DNA from: Gnetum montanum
Lineage: Eukaryota; Streptophyta; Gnetopsida; Gnetales; Gnetaceae
Direction of reading: 5' to 3'
NCBI GenBank assembly: GCA_015680685.1
Contig: MNCI01022277.1
Coordinates: 625,916 to 688,718, forward strand
Length of the DNA: 62,803 nt
Shown: piece by piece, positions 49,475-60,668 of the stretch
How the letters are laid out: each line of letters begins with the position of its first letter
How positions within the stretch are numbered: position 1 is the stretch's first letter
Made by a program: the position numbers and the translations under genes
The notes under the pieces: generated by a model
What the model was told of the DNA's origin: nothing
Databases searched by the model: none
The model's input: only the letters and a program-made list of their open reading frames with translations

Positions 49475-49479
49475 TGAAT
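49475..49479 (+). repeat. Target-site duplication TGAAT of element B, right copy
   Basis: Identical to 29717-29721 and directly abutting the 3' LTR. Confidence 0.85.
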
Positions 49480-49778
49480 TTTGTTAAAAACTTCTTAAAA
49501 ATAAATTTTATCTAAATAAAGATATTTTTTATAGAGTTTAAGGTGTTCTACAAAAATCTATTTTTTACCACAAGGAAAATAACATAATCAACTACATGAT
49601 CCTAGATATTTTACAACTTACAGATGATAAAATAGTGGAGGGATTTGAAAAATAAGCTTCGATAAAAGTTGTAGATGCAGAAGTGTTACATGCTAAATTA
49701 TTAAAATTTGGTAGAAATTTACTTTGAAGAGAGACTTGGAAAATACTTAATGCAACATTGCTAAATGGTTAGACTAAC
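49480..49778 (+). pseudogene. LINE-like reverse transcriptase remnant, right part
   Basis: A broken frame reads KVVDAEVLHAKLLKFGRN, then ETWKILNATLLNG. This resembles the segment before the RT palm in plant LINEs, where 'KA.D..GL.AE.LKWG' is typical. Element B separates it from its upstream part and element C begins at 49779. Confidence 0.5.
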
Positions 49779-50681
49779 TAATGAGTAGTGAGGTACCCCT
49801 ATGCCCAACCATATGAATCACAAAGTGTTCATGTGCAATCCAATCGAATTTTGTGGAATTTATAGTTTCTGGTGCACTAGTCTTCTAGGTAGTGAACCTT
49901 GCCCTAAGGTCATTCATTGTCTTCTTGATTATACGTGTGAAGGACAAAGGTGCAGTTAAGTGAAATCGAGGCATATGATTTTTATCATTTTATATTTTAT
50001 GTTCTTTGGTGTTTTGAAGAGAGAGATAAAGTAATTTAATGACTAATTTGAATTAACTAACTAATTGATCTCTAACTGGTTCTAACGTATGCATCTGACT
50101 CCACTTTCTATACATGTCCTAAACTCACGAATCCACTACTGGGTTACCAAGCACTACGCTACTGGATGTACCAAGCAATAATGCTAGTAGGATTACCAGG
50201 TGAATACATGTTACGTTTGAAGCAGTCCTACTTATGTAATTAATCTATCTAGCTTATCTCGCTTAATTACCTCATTAGCTTAATTACTAAAAAACATTGA
50301 ATATATGAATAAATATCTAAACTATCCAGAATGTTGCAAGGTTTATCATGAAGCTCATCTTTATTACTGCACACAATGTCGTGCTCAGGTACAATAGTGC
50401 TTGAATAAAGATCTATACACTCAATGACTCCTACTGTGGGCACTTGAGAGAAATATTCTAACTTTCAAATGTTAAAAATATAAGATTTCAACTACTATTC
50501 TCAATTTGATGCCATAAATGTGGCTAGTGAGCATGTATTTATAGCCCAAGATAAACTCCTACATTGACAAGCCCACGTTGATGCAACAAACTACGTCGAT
50601 GAGGCCTAGTCGATAAGGCTCAGTTAACATAGCAGACTACATCGATGGGGTTCAATCAATGCAACAAAGAATATTTCATCA
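49779..50681 (-). mobile_element. 3' LTR of element C
   Basis: A 903-bp LTR of lineage 2. On the minus strand it begins TGATGAAATATTC at 50681 and ends CTACTCATTA (TCATCA with one change) at 49779. Palindromic TCGATGAGG units lie at about 50555-50670 and TATAAATA at 50536-50543. Confidence 0.9.
50536..50543 (-). promoter_or_regulatory. TATA box of element C LTR
   Basis: TATAAATA on the minus strand, immediately downstream of the palindromic units. Confidence 0.6.
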
Positions 50682-50861
50682 TATCCCCATGACTAAATGA
50701 AAATTTTTCCTCGATTTCTTTACAAAATTGGGAAGGTATGAGACTATTAACTAACTTTTGACATAACAAAACAAGACAAACTAGACATAAAAAAATTGAG
50801 TGCCCAATGTATAGATCAATCACATTACAAAATTGAGCATGATACAAAAATTGGAAAAGCA

Positions 50862-50933
50862 CATCCTATAATGGCATGAAGGCAAAAGAGAAGATCACAT
50901 CCTATAATGGCATGAAGGCAAAAGAGAAGATCA
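50862..50933. repeat. Two tandem copies of 36 bp
   Basis: Units 50862-50897 and 50898-50933 are identical, each starting CACATCCTATAATGG. They lie at the end of the extra ORF of element C. Confidence 0.9.
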
Positions 50934-53900
50934 CATGGTTCTAGGTGGTGGAGGCTCCTGAGGCTCCAACAGACCTTCTCCAACTCTAAGTATAGTCAGT
51001 GGCTAAGGTGGTTGTGGTTGTCTCACTACTACTACAACTTTTGGTGAAAGGTTGAAAGCATCCAACAATGCTTTCATCTTCTTCTCTTTACTCCTAGGAT
51101 CATTCATAGTCCATGTAGCTTCATTGATGTGGGCCAAAATTGGAATATCCCAAGGACAAGGCAATACTGGAAGTAGCTCCTTTACATTGATGAACTAAGC
51201 TGAAAATTGTTTACACTCAATGTTGAATGCTTGAATTATGTCTTGTAGTGCTTAGTAGTCATTCGTTCTTTTGGCCAGGTTCTTAGTAACTGATCTTTGG
51301 TTGGTGAATTTTGCCTTAAGAACCTCGAGTTTAGAATTTTCCACCATAAGCTTTTGCTTAGTGTCTTTATGATTCTTGAGCTTGACCTTGTACAATAAGT
51401 ATAAGTTGGCCACTTGCCTCTCAAGCTCTGATCATAGTTGTCCAAAAATCAACATTTTCGAGTTTCCATAGTGAAGATTGTATAGCTTAATGTACTTCAT
51501 CATCTCTTCAATTTGCAGCTCCTTCATGTAGATTTCTACCATGTGGTAGGCATCAATCTCATCAATAATGGGTTGCCACATTTCTCTACCTTGTTGTAGG
51601 CATAAATCCCATTGACGATGCATTACCACATTTCTCTACCTTACTGAAGTTGCAGGAGGGCCTCATTAACCTTTACCTTTGCCAATTGGATATGCTTTTC
51701 ATTCACCTCCTTCTATAGGCCAACCTGGTCTTTGTAATGATTTTTAACTTCTTTGAATTTTAGAGCCTCATTTTTCTAGGTGGCAATCTCAATGGCTGAT
51801 TTTTGGTATAAGGAATGGACGTCCTCCATGGAGAGATTATGACTCTCTGCTACCAATTTCCTCAATTAGGCATTTGCTCTAATGAGTTTCTCCTGTTAAT
51901 GGATGAATTATTTGAGATGTTGTTTTTGCGCATCAACTTTCCATAGGCAGTGGTTCTCTACTATCAAGATTTTATTTTGTTGGTGCATGTGCATCAAGTT
52001 CCTTCATACTAAATGAGTTTCAGCTTTTGCTATGGATTGATTAAAGAGTGCCATTACCATTTCTCCCTCAACCCACTTTAGCTATTCTTGAAGTTGTTGA
52101 AAAGCTTTGTCTTGTGTCGATGCATGGTTGATAAGAGCAGGGTCAACAATTTGAGCATGTAATTCAACAACTTTCGCAGCCAAGTGTTAATTGTGTGGTT
52201 GAGCTATTCAAGTTGTCCTTGTAAGATGTGACACTTGACCTTTACCTCTAGTACCTCTAATTGGGTTTTAGTGATGGTATCTGAAAAATCAAAGATATGT
52301 AGAATTAGTTGCCAGGTTCCCACTAGTCGATCTAGCAATTCTTCATGCTGGGATACATTTAATTTCTCGCTAATTATCCCTGCAAACATCTACACATCTC
52401 TAAGTGTAGAAACATTTAGTACAGGCATCGTAGGTGTGTTTAATGCCTTAATGACTTGACAGGAATGATCTCTGTAGCTATCTACTACCCCTAGTGCTAC
52501 ATCACTAATACGGTTACCTTCTCATCCTTCTTCAAGTGCACTAAAAAGGAAGCAACATTCCTAGAGATATTTGGGAATAGATGATGAGGAGAGAGAGACA
52601 CCATCACCTCTTGAGCACTTGGATTTAACCTCGTAGGTAACTATGTTTGTTGGGTAGATAACATTGATCCACATCCCCCCATCTAGTTGATTATACGAAC
52701 CATTTCTCTAAAGTGACTCATGTTTGGTTTGTATGTAGATGGGTCTCCACCACTAGTTCTTGCCTGTTGCTCTCTTTGTTGCAAGAGCTATTTTTCGATT
52801 TTTTCATATGCTCAACCATAGTGTAGGCCTTCGACAGTTGCTCATGAGTAGGTGGTGGAGGTGGTTGTTACTACTCCTCTTTTTTGGTCATGGAAGGCAT
52901 CTTATCCTTCATCATCTTCACCCACAAAGCATTAGGAGCATGCCTAAGTGTATCATTTTCATAGCAGACTATCCCTATCCTTCTCCACCACTAGTTCTTG
53001 CCTGTTGCTCTCTTTGTTGCAAGAGCTATTTTTTGATTTTTTCATGTGCTCAACCATAGTGTAGGCCTTCGATAGTTGCTCATGAGTAGGTGGTGGAGGT
53101 GGTTGTTACTACTCCTCTTTTGTGGTCATGGAAGGCATCTTACCCTTCATCATCTTCACCCACAAAGCATTAGGAGCATGCCTAAGTGTATCATTTTCAT
53201 AGCAGACTATCCCTATCCTTTTGCATAATTTTTTGATCAAGCAGGGAAAGGGTAGAGTTTTTCTTCCATGTTTATTCTCCTTCAAGCATTTTTCTATCTC
53301 TAGATAGATTAGCTATGAAAGGTTTGTTGGAAATTTCCTGCTTAGAGTGGTGCATGCTTGGGTAGAGAAGGCTATTACGTTACAAGGCCTCAATGTTGGA
53401 TTGAGGTGGTAGGCCACTATCTTAAAATAGACTCACTCTACCAATGTGAGTGCACCAAACTCTTTATGATGAACCCTGTAACACCAATGAGTCCACTCCT
53501 TCTTTGCGTTGGGATAAGCTTATTTGGATAGCTTTCCCAACTATGTTCTTGCATTAGGCAACCTGAGGACCTATGCAATGGCTTTTACAGAGTAGGACAC
53601 TTATATGTCCTTGATTTTCATAGTGGCTTCTACTCTCCTATTATTCTAAAAAAGATACCTTTCTCCCATGTACCACTTCCCACTAGAAGTGATGATTGGC
53701 CACATAGGAGAGGCTTTCAGTGAAGCTCTGACATCTTCTGGAGCTAGTTCAAGGAATGGCCCAAAGTTTAGCTCTTAGAGAATTGAGTGTTGAACCTCAT
53801 GGTTTCCAATTATGTTGAGGTAGGCCTATGTGAGTGTGAATTCAAATTTGGGTACAAGGCTTGGTGCTTCACCTCACTGTGAGTGTTTAGATGTAGCTTC

Positions 53901-54077
53901 TTCTTTGAGAATCTATCAGAAAAATTCTGCCTTGGCCTCATCTCTAAGAGGCCTTGTTGCATGGGTTGCCTTAGCTTGTTCTTGACCATGTTCTTATTGG
54001 CCTCTTCCTCCTTTGGGTCATTTCTCGTGTGGTTGTGATGGTCCTTCCTCTTATGATCTCTTCAATCTTGGTGCCAT
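50931..54077 (-). pseudogene. Element C extra ORF
   Basis: On the minus strand the ATG at 54077 (MAPRLKR) follows directly on TTACAG, a splice acceptor. Recognisable parts include ELQIEEMMKYIKLYNLHYGNS (trimmed; about 51480-51530), EKLNVSQHEELLDRLVG and TQLEVLEVKVK (about 52260-52385), and a proline-rich end EPPPPRTM with stop at 50931. The body is coiled-coil-like, as in element B. A 239-bp duplication (52744-53221) is not a multiple of three and adds a frameshift. Confidence 0.7.
52744..53221. repeat. Tandem duplication, period 239 bp, in the element C extra ORF
   Basis: CTCCACCACTAGTTCTTGCC occurs at 52744 and 52983, and the whole 239-bp unit is repeated nearly unchanged, including GCATTAGGAGCATGCC. 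The length breaks the reading frame. Confidence 0.95.
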
Positions 54078-56066
54078 CTGTAACCACACATAACAATGGG
54101 TCAGGAAATATTATGTAACCCAAAATGATTGGAATACCTTGTCTCATAAGGAGGTTACACTTGGCTAAGGTGTGATTATGGTCAGATGGATTAAGTATTT
54201 AATTATTAATTTAATCTTTGGTTTACCAAAGTTGTTGGAAGGGTTAAATTCTTAAAAATTAATAATTTAATAGCATTTTATATCTTAACCCTTTGGGGGA
54301 GTTAAGAAAAGTTTTGAAAAATTATCATTAAAACCTTGAGGTTCACTACCCCCATGACTAAGGTCTTTTCTCCGATTATTACAAGATCAAAGAATAGGGT
54401 GATTTGAATAAACGGTGTGAGAGTTATATGCTCGGGAAGGTTCTAGGCTCTAAAAATTACAAAAAATTCTTGGGCATTCTGGACCAAATGTGAAAAATTC
54501 AAAGTGTTCAATGGTATTTATACTATTTTTACATTGTGTTGATGAGGTCTTGTCGACGTAGTTGTTGACCACTGTTGACCAAGTCAACACTTAAAAATTA
54601 CAAAGATATTTTTAATGAAATTAGGGTCAAATGGAAGCCTAAACAACCACGAACATGATGAAAATGTGAGAAGAGGATGTTGAAGTTCCAGAAATTAAGA
54701 AAATTAAGAAAAATGAAGAAAGAGGGTGGAGAATGAGAGTTGAAGGAGCACAAAGTGGTCTGCACAATGGACTATGGAAAAGATAAGATTGTAGCAATGT
54801 CTAAGGTTAGGGACTTAACTAACGAAACCAAAAGATATGCAAGTGGGTCCTCCCCATAGTAGGCACATGCCCTTGTTGCCCCTACATAACCCCAACTAAG
54901 GAGTTTGTGGGTCCCATAGTTGATTAATGTTCATGAAAAGTTAAGGACCAACCAAAAAGGATCTATATGTAAATTCCAACACATCAGACTAAGACATCGA
55001 ACATAAGATAGAAATTGGCAGTGAGGTGAGTTATGGTAGCATAGATGGATGACTAAGAAGGTGGAATGGAATCCAAAATTGAGATCATAAGATGTCCCTT
55101 GTGGAATATGTGTTTAAAATGACCTGAGAAGATCCATCCTTAGTCCATACCAAAACCAACCTCTTTTAGTGACTTCGTAGCACCACTCCAAGATTGATCT
55201 GCCCACTCAACACACAAGAGTGCTTTCACAAAACAACCACCATTACATAAAGAGAAGAAAAGAGAAGTAGAAAGTAAGAGAGGGAAGGCCTTAGTTAGAG
55301 GGGATCTTTAGGCATGGGTGACATGTCTTTCTAGTCTCATAACTAGTGCTTGTAGCTTGTTTATTTGTCTAAGGGGTGTGCTTTGAATTCCCATCATGTG
55401 GTATTTAATGGGAACCGCACGATGCAAAGACTTTATTTGGCTTCCTATTAATGGTTAGAATGGAATGGTAAGAAGTTCATGAAAAACACCCAAGCACTTA
55501 AGTAAGTAGAAGAGTATAGAGAGTATTGAGTTCCCTTAAATTCATACCCTTTACAAACCTTTGAATCCTTTCCAATTCTAGAACTACCAAGGTCACCAAT
55601 GGATTAAAAGTTTCTTTAATGGAAGGGACCTCAAACTCCCAGAACAAGGAAAACAAAAAAGTTTATTAGATGGGCAGATGATGTGGACCCACTACCTATT
55701 CCATGAAAAATAAACTATGTCATAGTCATCAAATAAAAAAATTCAAAATTAAAACTAGACATTGAATATCACAACATTAAGCACAAACCATCATTAGTAA
55801 ACAACAACAATGGCATTGTGTCCTATGGTAATAAAGCACTGTTATTAGCGGAAATAATGAAAAGTCATACTTAAACAAAGCAAAGTGAAATATATATAGA
55901 AGAAAGTGTAAACTAATCAAAGAAGGTGAAACATATTAACAATGTTGTAAAACAAAAAATTGAGAAAGTCAATAGAATGAGGAACCAAAGAAAAAGGTAA
56001 AAATCAACAAAGTGTAAAAAAAATGTGTAAAGCAAAAGATGAAAGACTAAGAAGCCATGTGGATGG
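54078..56066 (-). other. Post-pol noncoding region and internal promoter of element C
   Basis: On the minus strand, a T-rich tract follows the pol stop. Then come blocks shared with A and B (GTGCTTGTAGC near 55345) and an internal promoter with TCGACAAGACCTCATCAA-type sequence (about 54541-54556) before GTATAAATACC (54513-54523). The region ends at the splice acceptor before the extra ORF. Confidence 0.65.
54513..54523 (-). promoter_or_regulatory. Internal TATA box of element C
   Basis: GTATAAATACC on the minus strand, downstream of a degenerate lineage-2 palindrome and upstream of the extra ORF. Confidence 0.5.
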
Positions 56067-57602
56067 TTAGCATGGATGGCCATCTTCCCCATGACTTGGT
56101 GAAAGGAAGAGATCCAAAAAATGGAGTATGGTTTTCCATCCGTTAAGATGGTAGTTGTACTAGCTTGTCTTGGTTCTAGAAAAGATTTCACTTGTTGGAT
56201 GTTGAAATTTTTTTTTATTTGGGCTTTCAGGCTTGTAGATTAACATGGCCCCAAAGGAAAACGTTTGATCAATTATATAAGATCCTTCCCATAAATTTTG
56301 GAAATTTTTCTTCTAGGGTATGTGTGTGGGGTTCTAGTAGAGAACCTTATCTCTTGGTTGAAATTTCACTTTTTGTATTTTGAGGTCATGACATTGCTTA
56401 TTAAATGCCTTGTGCATCTCATTCAGAGATAGGGCCACCAATCGATTTTCATTTAGCATGTTGAGTTTGATCAGCCTTTCTTTTTGTGCTAGACTTAGGT
56501 CAAGATTCAGATCTCAAGCTGTTGAGAGTGTACAAAGCTTGGATTGAATCGGGAAGGTTGGAAGTTTTTCATACACTAACTTGTAGGAGGAGTAGCCAAT
56601 AGGAAGTTTCCATGTTGAGCAGTAGGCCCATAGGGAATCATTGAGTTTTGTGCTCCAATCTTTGCTATATTTTCTTATGGTCCTTGTTAGGATCTTTGTG
56701 ATCTCCCTATTAGTTATGTCTACTTGATCATTGGCTTGGGGATGATAGGTGTTGTTAATTTATGTTTATCCCCCAAGCATTACATCAATTTTCTAAAAGT
56801 GGCACCAAGCACACAATGCCTAAATGTTTTAAGAGCATACAACACTACCATTAATTCTTTCTTTGTGGTGGTGTAATTTAGTTGTGATCCAATAATGCTT
56901 TAGCTCATGTAGTGGATGTATTATTAACATTTTTTATCATCCTCCTATGTAAGCACCACTCCCAAAGCATAATTAGATGCATCTGTCATTATGTGAAATT
57001 GTCTAGACTACTTTGGTACCTGTAGAATTGGAGTTTCTACAAGTTATTCCTTCAACTATTAGAATGCATGTTCGCATTCCTTGGTCCAAATGAACGGAGC
57101 ATCTTTCTTCATCAACTCGACCAATGACTTTGTGATCTTAGAGAAATTCTCTATGAATCGTTGGTAGTAGCCAATATGTCCAATGAATGATTGGATGTCT
57201 TTAACTATCTTTGGTTAGCATGTTATTCCTTGGATGATCCTTATCTTCTCTGGGTCTACTTCAATCCCTTGTTATGAAATTCAATGTCCTAACATAATGC
57301 CATTTTAGACCATGAGATGACTGTTTTGCCAGTTCAGCCATAGATTTGTTTTTACACATCTTTTCAGTTCTTGCTTAAGGCTGTCCAAGGCTTACTCAAA
57401 TGTAGATTCATAGGTGGAGAAGTCATTCATGAAGACTTCCATACCACTACCTATCTACTGCTAAAAGATGCTAAGGACCAAGTGTTGAAATGTTGCAGGG
57501 GCGTTGCATAGATTGAATGGCATCTTACAATATGAAAAATTCCCCCAGGGACTCATGAATGTTGTCTTGGCTTGATCTTTTGGTGCGATTTGGATTTGGT
57601 TA
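56067..57602 (-). pseudogene. Element C pol, C-terminal part
   Basis: The minus-strand frame starts at the D insertion inside QIQIAPKDQAKTTFMSPWG (reverse transcriptase), continues with YCKMPFNLCNAPATFQHLVL and then VFMNDFST, where the second-position catalytic Asp of the expected FMDD is Asn (codon 57425-57427). RNase H and integrase follow in pieces to HGEDGHPC and the stop at 56067-56069. Stops are scattered throughout. Confidence 0.8.
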
Positions 57603-58559
57603 TGATGAGACGCGGTCTGTGTCGGCCGCGATATCGCGTACGCGATATCGCATCCATCCCTACGATATCGCGTACGCAATATCGCAGTCCTCCGCAATTT
57701 CTATAAATAAGAGGCGGCTCTCCCTCATTTGACATCCCAGTTTTAGTGTAGCGAAGCTCTGGTAGTTTGATCCCTCCAGAGTTAGAATTTCTCCCGTGTC
57801 TGCCCGCAGTGTGGTGATTGTAATTGTACGGTGTCTTTATTCGAGTGTGTCGTACTTGGACACGCACATGACCAGCAAGATCGAGATTACTTCATCATTG
57901 CAGCATTCACTTAGTTTATTTATTTCATGTTATTTATTGCTTTCATAGTGCGGTGTAAGTACGACTTGACTACGAGCATCTACGGGTGTGTACGGCTAGT
58001 TAAGGAATTGGTTACTTATTGTGATTAGTTTCTCATCCTTTCACTCCTAGAAGCAGAACGAGTTCGACTTGATTACAAGCATTTAAGTGTGACTACTTGG
58101 TAGCCCAGTGGTGTAGCTAGGGGGATCTACGCTTGGTAACCCAGTGGCGTATTTGGGGTCTGCGCTTGGTAATCCCAGTGGCGTACCTAGGCCTATGCTT
58201 GGTAGTCCCAGTGGCAGTCGTGCACGAAGTCCAAGATGTGTACGGTTGATCAAGGAATCGGTTGCTCGTCGCACTTAGGCTAGATTAGATTTTCTTACCT
58301 TTTCCTCTTAGCTTAGAATTAGTTAATATTATTTTCCACTGCCTTCAGGAGTAGCATTAGATTAGAACACATCATACACCTCATCTAGACTAAACCATAC
58401 ATGACATATGCAAAACTAGTCTAGGTGGGAAGACAGCGAACTGCGACCTAAGGCTAACTATCTAGGTGCCACAACTAGTCCATCTGCGGAGTTCGACCGG
58501 ATCGCGCGTGCGACGCTCGTTTCGTATGGTTGAGTGTAGGGGTACCTCGCCACTCATCA
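57603..58559 (+). mobile_element. 5' LTR of element D
   Basis: A 957-bp LTR from TGATGAGACG to CACTCATCA. It has a perfect palindrome GATATCGCGTACGCGATATC at 57630-57649 and a one-mismatch copy at 57664-57683. A TATA box (CTATAAATAAG) follows at about 57702. U5 has four copies of a 35-40-bp CTTGGTA..CCAGTGG repeat (58098-58215). Confidence 0.9.
57702..57712 (+). promoter_or_regulatory. TATA box of element D LTR
   Basis: CTATAAATAAG, about 20 bp after the second palindrome; the likely start of the genomic RNA lies shortly downstream. Confidence 0.7.
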
Positions 58560-58560
58560 T

Positions 58561-58579
58561 TGGCGCCATTGCCGGGGAT
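58561..58579 (+). promoter_or_regulatory. Primer binding site of element D (tRNA-Asp)
   Basis: TGGCGCCATTGCCGGGGAT lies one T after the LTR and differs at one base from the complement of the plant tRNA-Asp 3' end with CCA. Athila-type elements use this tRNA. Confidence 0.9.
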
Positions 58580-58691
58580 GGTGCTAGTTATCTAGATTAG
58601 TTATATCATACAAGGTCGCTGTAAAGGATTTAACGATATATCTTTTAGAAAATAATAATTATTAAAAAGTCACATAAATTCACACACAACA

Positions 58692-60668
58692 ATGTCTCTC
58701 CTACAAGATGATAATGCCACACTTAGTGAGGAAGTTCATTGGAGAACCAATGAGCTATATGACGATGAAAGTTGGAGTATACAACCTGAAGTGGGCGTTT
58801 CTTATAAGTATGAACACAAACAACGTCATCATAACACACGAAGACATAACTTACCCGATGACGATGAACCCCCACTGCCCACTACGAGCTTCATGCAAAT
58901 ACAAGAGGTTGTTCGAATCTCACGTAGGCATCGTAAAGAGAGCCGACTACCCAGGCTCGATTTAAACAACTTTCCCAAATTTTCAGGAGGCTATGACTTA
59001 GATCCGCATCAACATTTACTAGCCTTCTACGATGCCTGCACATGGAATAACATTGATAACAGTTGGCAAAAACTGAAGCTCTTTCCTATGACACTCGTTG
59101 ATCAAGCTAAAGTATGGTATAGATCGTTAAAACCAAATTCAATACGACGCTGGTCAACAATGGTAGAGGTCTTTAACGAAAAATATCAAACCTACGCAAG
59201 AGTGTCAGCCTTGAGGAAACAAATCCAAGGATGGAAACAAGAAAAACATGAACCCTTGGACATGGCCTTAGAAAGATATTATTCACTGTTAAACAACTGT
59301 CCAGGCCATGGGTTTTCCGAGGAAAGGCTAATGTACCATATCATTGATGGGCTACGTAATGAAACAAGAGAGACCTTAGGAACGTATGCCCGAGGTCAAC
59401 TATACAACCTACGAACCCATCAAATCCAAGAGCTTATTAAGCGGGTAGCAAAAGAAGAAGGAGAAATAGCTACATGGGAGAGTGTTGAAAAACATCAACG
59501 GGACCAAAATCTTAACTCAACAAAGGTCCATGATCATAACAAGGAGAGATCAACAAATTCCAAGGTGGAAACATCACCTTTGCCAATACAACAATTGTTA
59601 GAAGAAGCCGAGGCAAAGATCAATAAGATGTTGGAATGGATGAATCAAAAGTGTGGAGAATATGTCAACAACATTGGAGATAGAGTTTTCACAACCCAAG
59701 AAGCAGGGCGAAATCATAGACATTCGGAAAGAAGGAATGAAGGGAATAAGCGCTCAACTGCCAATCATACATATGAATGCAACATATGCCTGTACGATCA
59801 CCCCAAAGGCCAATGCCCAATACTGTTACATCTACATGAGCATTGGGGAAACACGTTACATCCAGAGTTCGTACAGAGATACTGTGTTAGACCACAGTGG
59901 CAACAATCCCAGTCGTGGGGGAATCCACCCTTAGACTGGAGGCACCCTTCACATTTTCCGAATCCAAATGCTTATAACGTTCAACATCCTGTTTCTTCAA
60001 CTGGGCCACCACACTTTATCTCACCACAATACCATTCTTCACAATACCATCAACCCATACCTCCAACACAACCACCACCTTGTGCACCTTATCCTCCTCC
60101 TAACTTTCAACATTCTTATCCTTTCCCTCCTTCCACAATGCCACCAACTATTCCTAAGGTGTTTGTACCACCGCAACCCACGAACAACACTTGTGTTGCT
60201 GCTACTAACTACAGTGAAGAGCCTCCTCAACATCAAAGACGTCCTTTCTTTAAACACGGCCGTAGGAAGGGACAACATAACTCTGAGGCCACTGCATCTT
60301 CCAACCCAGCACAAGTCCAACAATGTGGTGCATCCTTACCTTCGAACCCAGCGCCTCATGTACCTTCATCAGGGCCACCAACTAACACTCCAACAACCAC
60401 AAGGCCCAATGAACACAACCATGGGAGGCATCAGTCCAATCCTTGCATACCATCTAACGGTCCTAACCATCATAGTGGGTCAACTCGTTATCCGGGAACT
60501 ACATCGTATGAAGTGCCCCACTGTGTTTATTACAAAGTGCGTAAAATCGAAGGGGATAAGTTTGGACCGGTGTCAATAATTCCAATATGCATGGATCCTC
60601 ATTCTTCATTTATTAATCCTAGCCATACTCAACCGTTTAGTTATGGGGGATATCCCCCATTTCAGTAA
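58692..60668 (+). CDS. Gag polyprotein of element D, intact, 658 residues
   Basis: It makes the structural protein of the virus-like particle. An acidic and His-rich N-terminus (1-90) is followed by the capsid domain (about 95-260: RLDLNNFPKFSGG, AKVWYRSLKPNSIRRWS, VFNEKYQTYARVSALRKQIQ, MYHIIDGLRNETRETLGTYA) and a Glu/Lys helix. A zinc knuckle of the Athila spacing CX2CX3HX4C (CNICLYDHPKGQC) lies at about 362-374. A long Pro/His/Gln/Ser-rich tail follows (400-620). The last residues (PFSYGGYPPFQ) resemble the pol C-terminal tails of B (HGGDGHSC) and A (HGGDDHLC). So the ORF looks like gag fused to the end of a deleted pol. There is no protease active-site motif. An alternative start at a later Met is possible, but this ATG is about 110 nt after the primer site, as in A and B. 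Confidence 0.85.
   Translation: MSLLQDDNATLSEEVHWRTNELYDDESWSIQPEVGVSYKYEHKQRHHNTRRHNLPDDDEPPLPTTSFMQIQEVVRISRRHRKESRLPRLDLNNFPKFSGGYDLDPHQHLLAFYDACTWNNIDNSWQKLKLFPMTLVDQAKVWYRSLKPNSIRRWSTMVEVFNEKYQTYARVSALRKQIQGWKQEKHEPLDMALERYYSLLNNCPGHGFSEERLMYHIIDGLRNETRETLGTYARGQLYNLRTHQIQELIKRVAKEEGEIATWESVEKHQRDQNLNSTKVHDHNKERSTNSKVETSPLPIQQLLEEAEAKINKMLEWMNQKCGEYVNNIGDRVFTTQEAGRNHRHSERRNEGNKRSTANHTYECNICLYDHPKGQCPILLHLHEHWGNTLHPEFVQRYCVRPQWQQSQSWGNPPLDWRHPSHFPNPNAYNVQHPVSSTGPPHFISPQYHSSQYHQPIPPTQPPPCAPYPPPNFQHSYPFPPSTMPPTIPKVFVPPQPTNNTCVAATNYSEEPPQHQRRPFFKHGRRKGQHNSEATASSNPAQVQQCGASLPSNPAPHVPSSGPPTNTPTTTRPNEHNHGRHQSNPCIPSNGPNHHSGSTRYPGTTSYEVPHCVYYKVRKIEGDKFGPVSIIPICMDPHSSFINPSHTQPFSYGGYPPFQ

Larger units (their letters stand above)
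49779..57602 (-). mobile_element. Athila-like element C (lineage 2), interrupted by element D
   Basis: Minus-strand order as seen is 3' part of the reverse transcriptase (57602), RNase H, integrase (to 56067), noncoding region, internal promoter, extra ORF (54077-50931), polypurine-like TCATGGGGATA and 3' LTR 50681-49779. Element D sits inside the reverse transcriptase at 57602/57603, so the gag, protease and 5' LTR of C should lie beyond D, outside the window. The frames are broken. Confidence 0.85.

Noticed and set aside
58708-60579. Out-of-frame ORFs of 85-203 residues within the element D gag
   Set aside because: They are shadows of the 658-residue gag frame, favoured by its biased composition.
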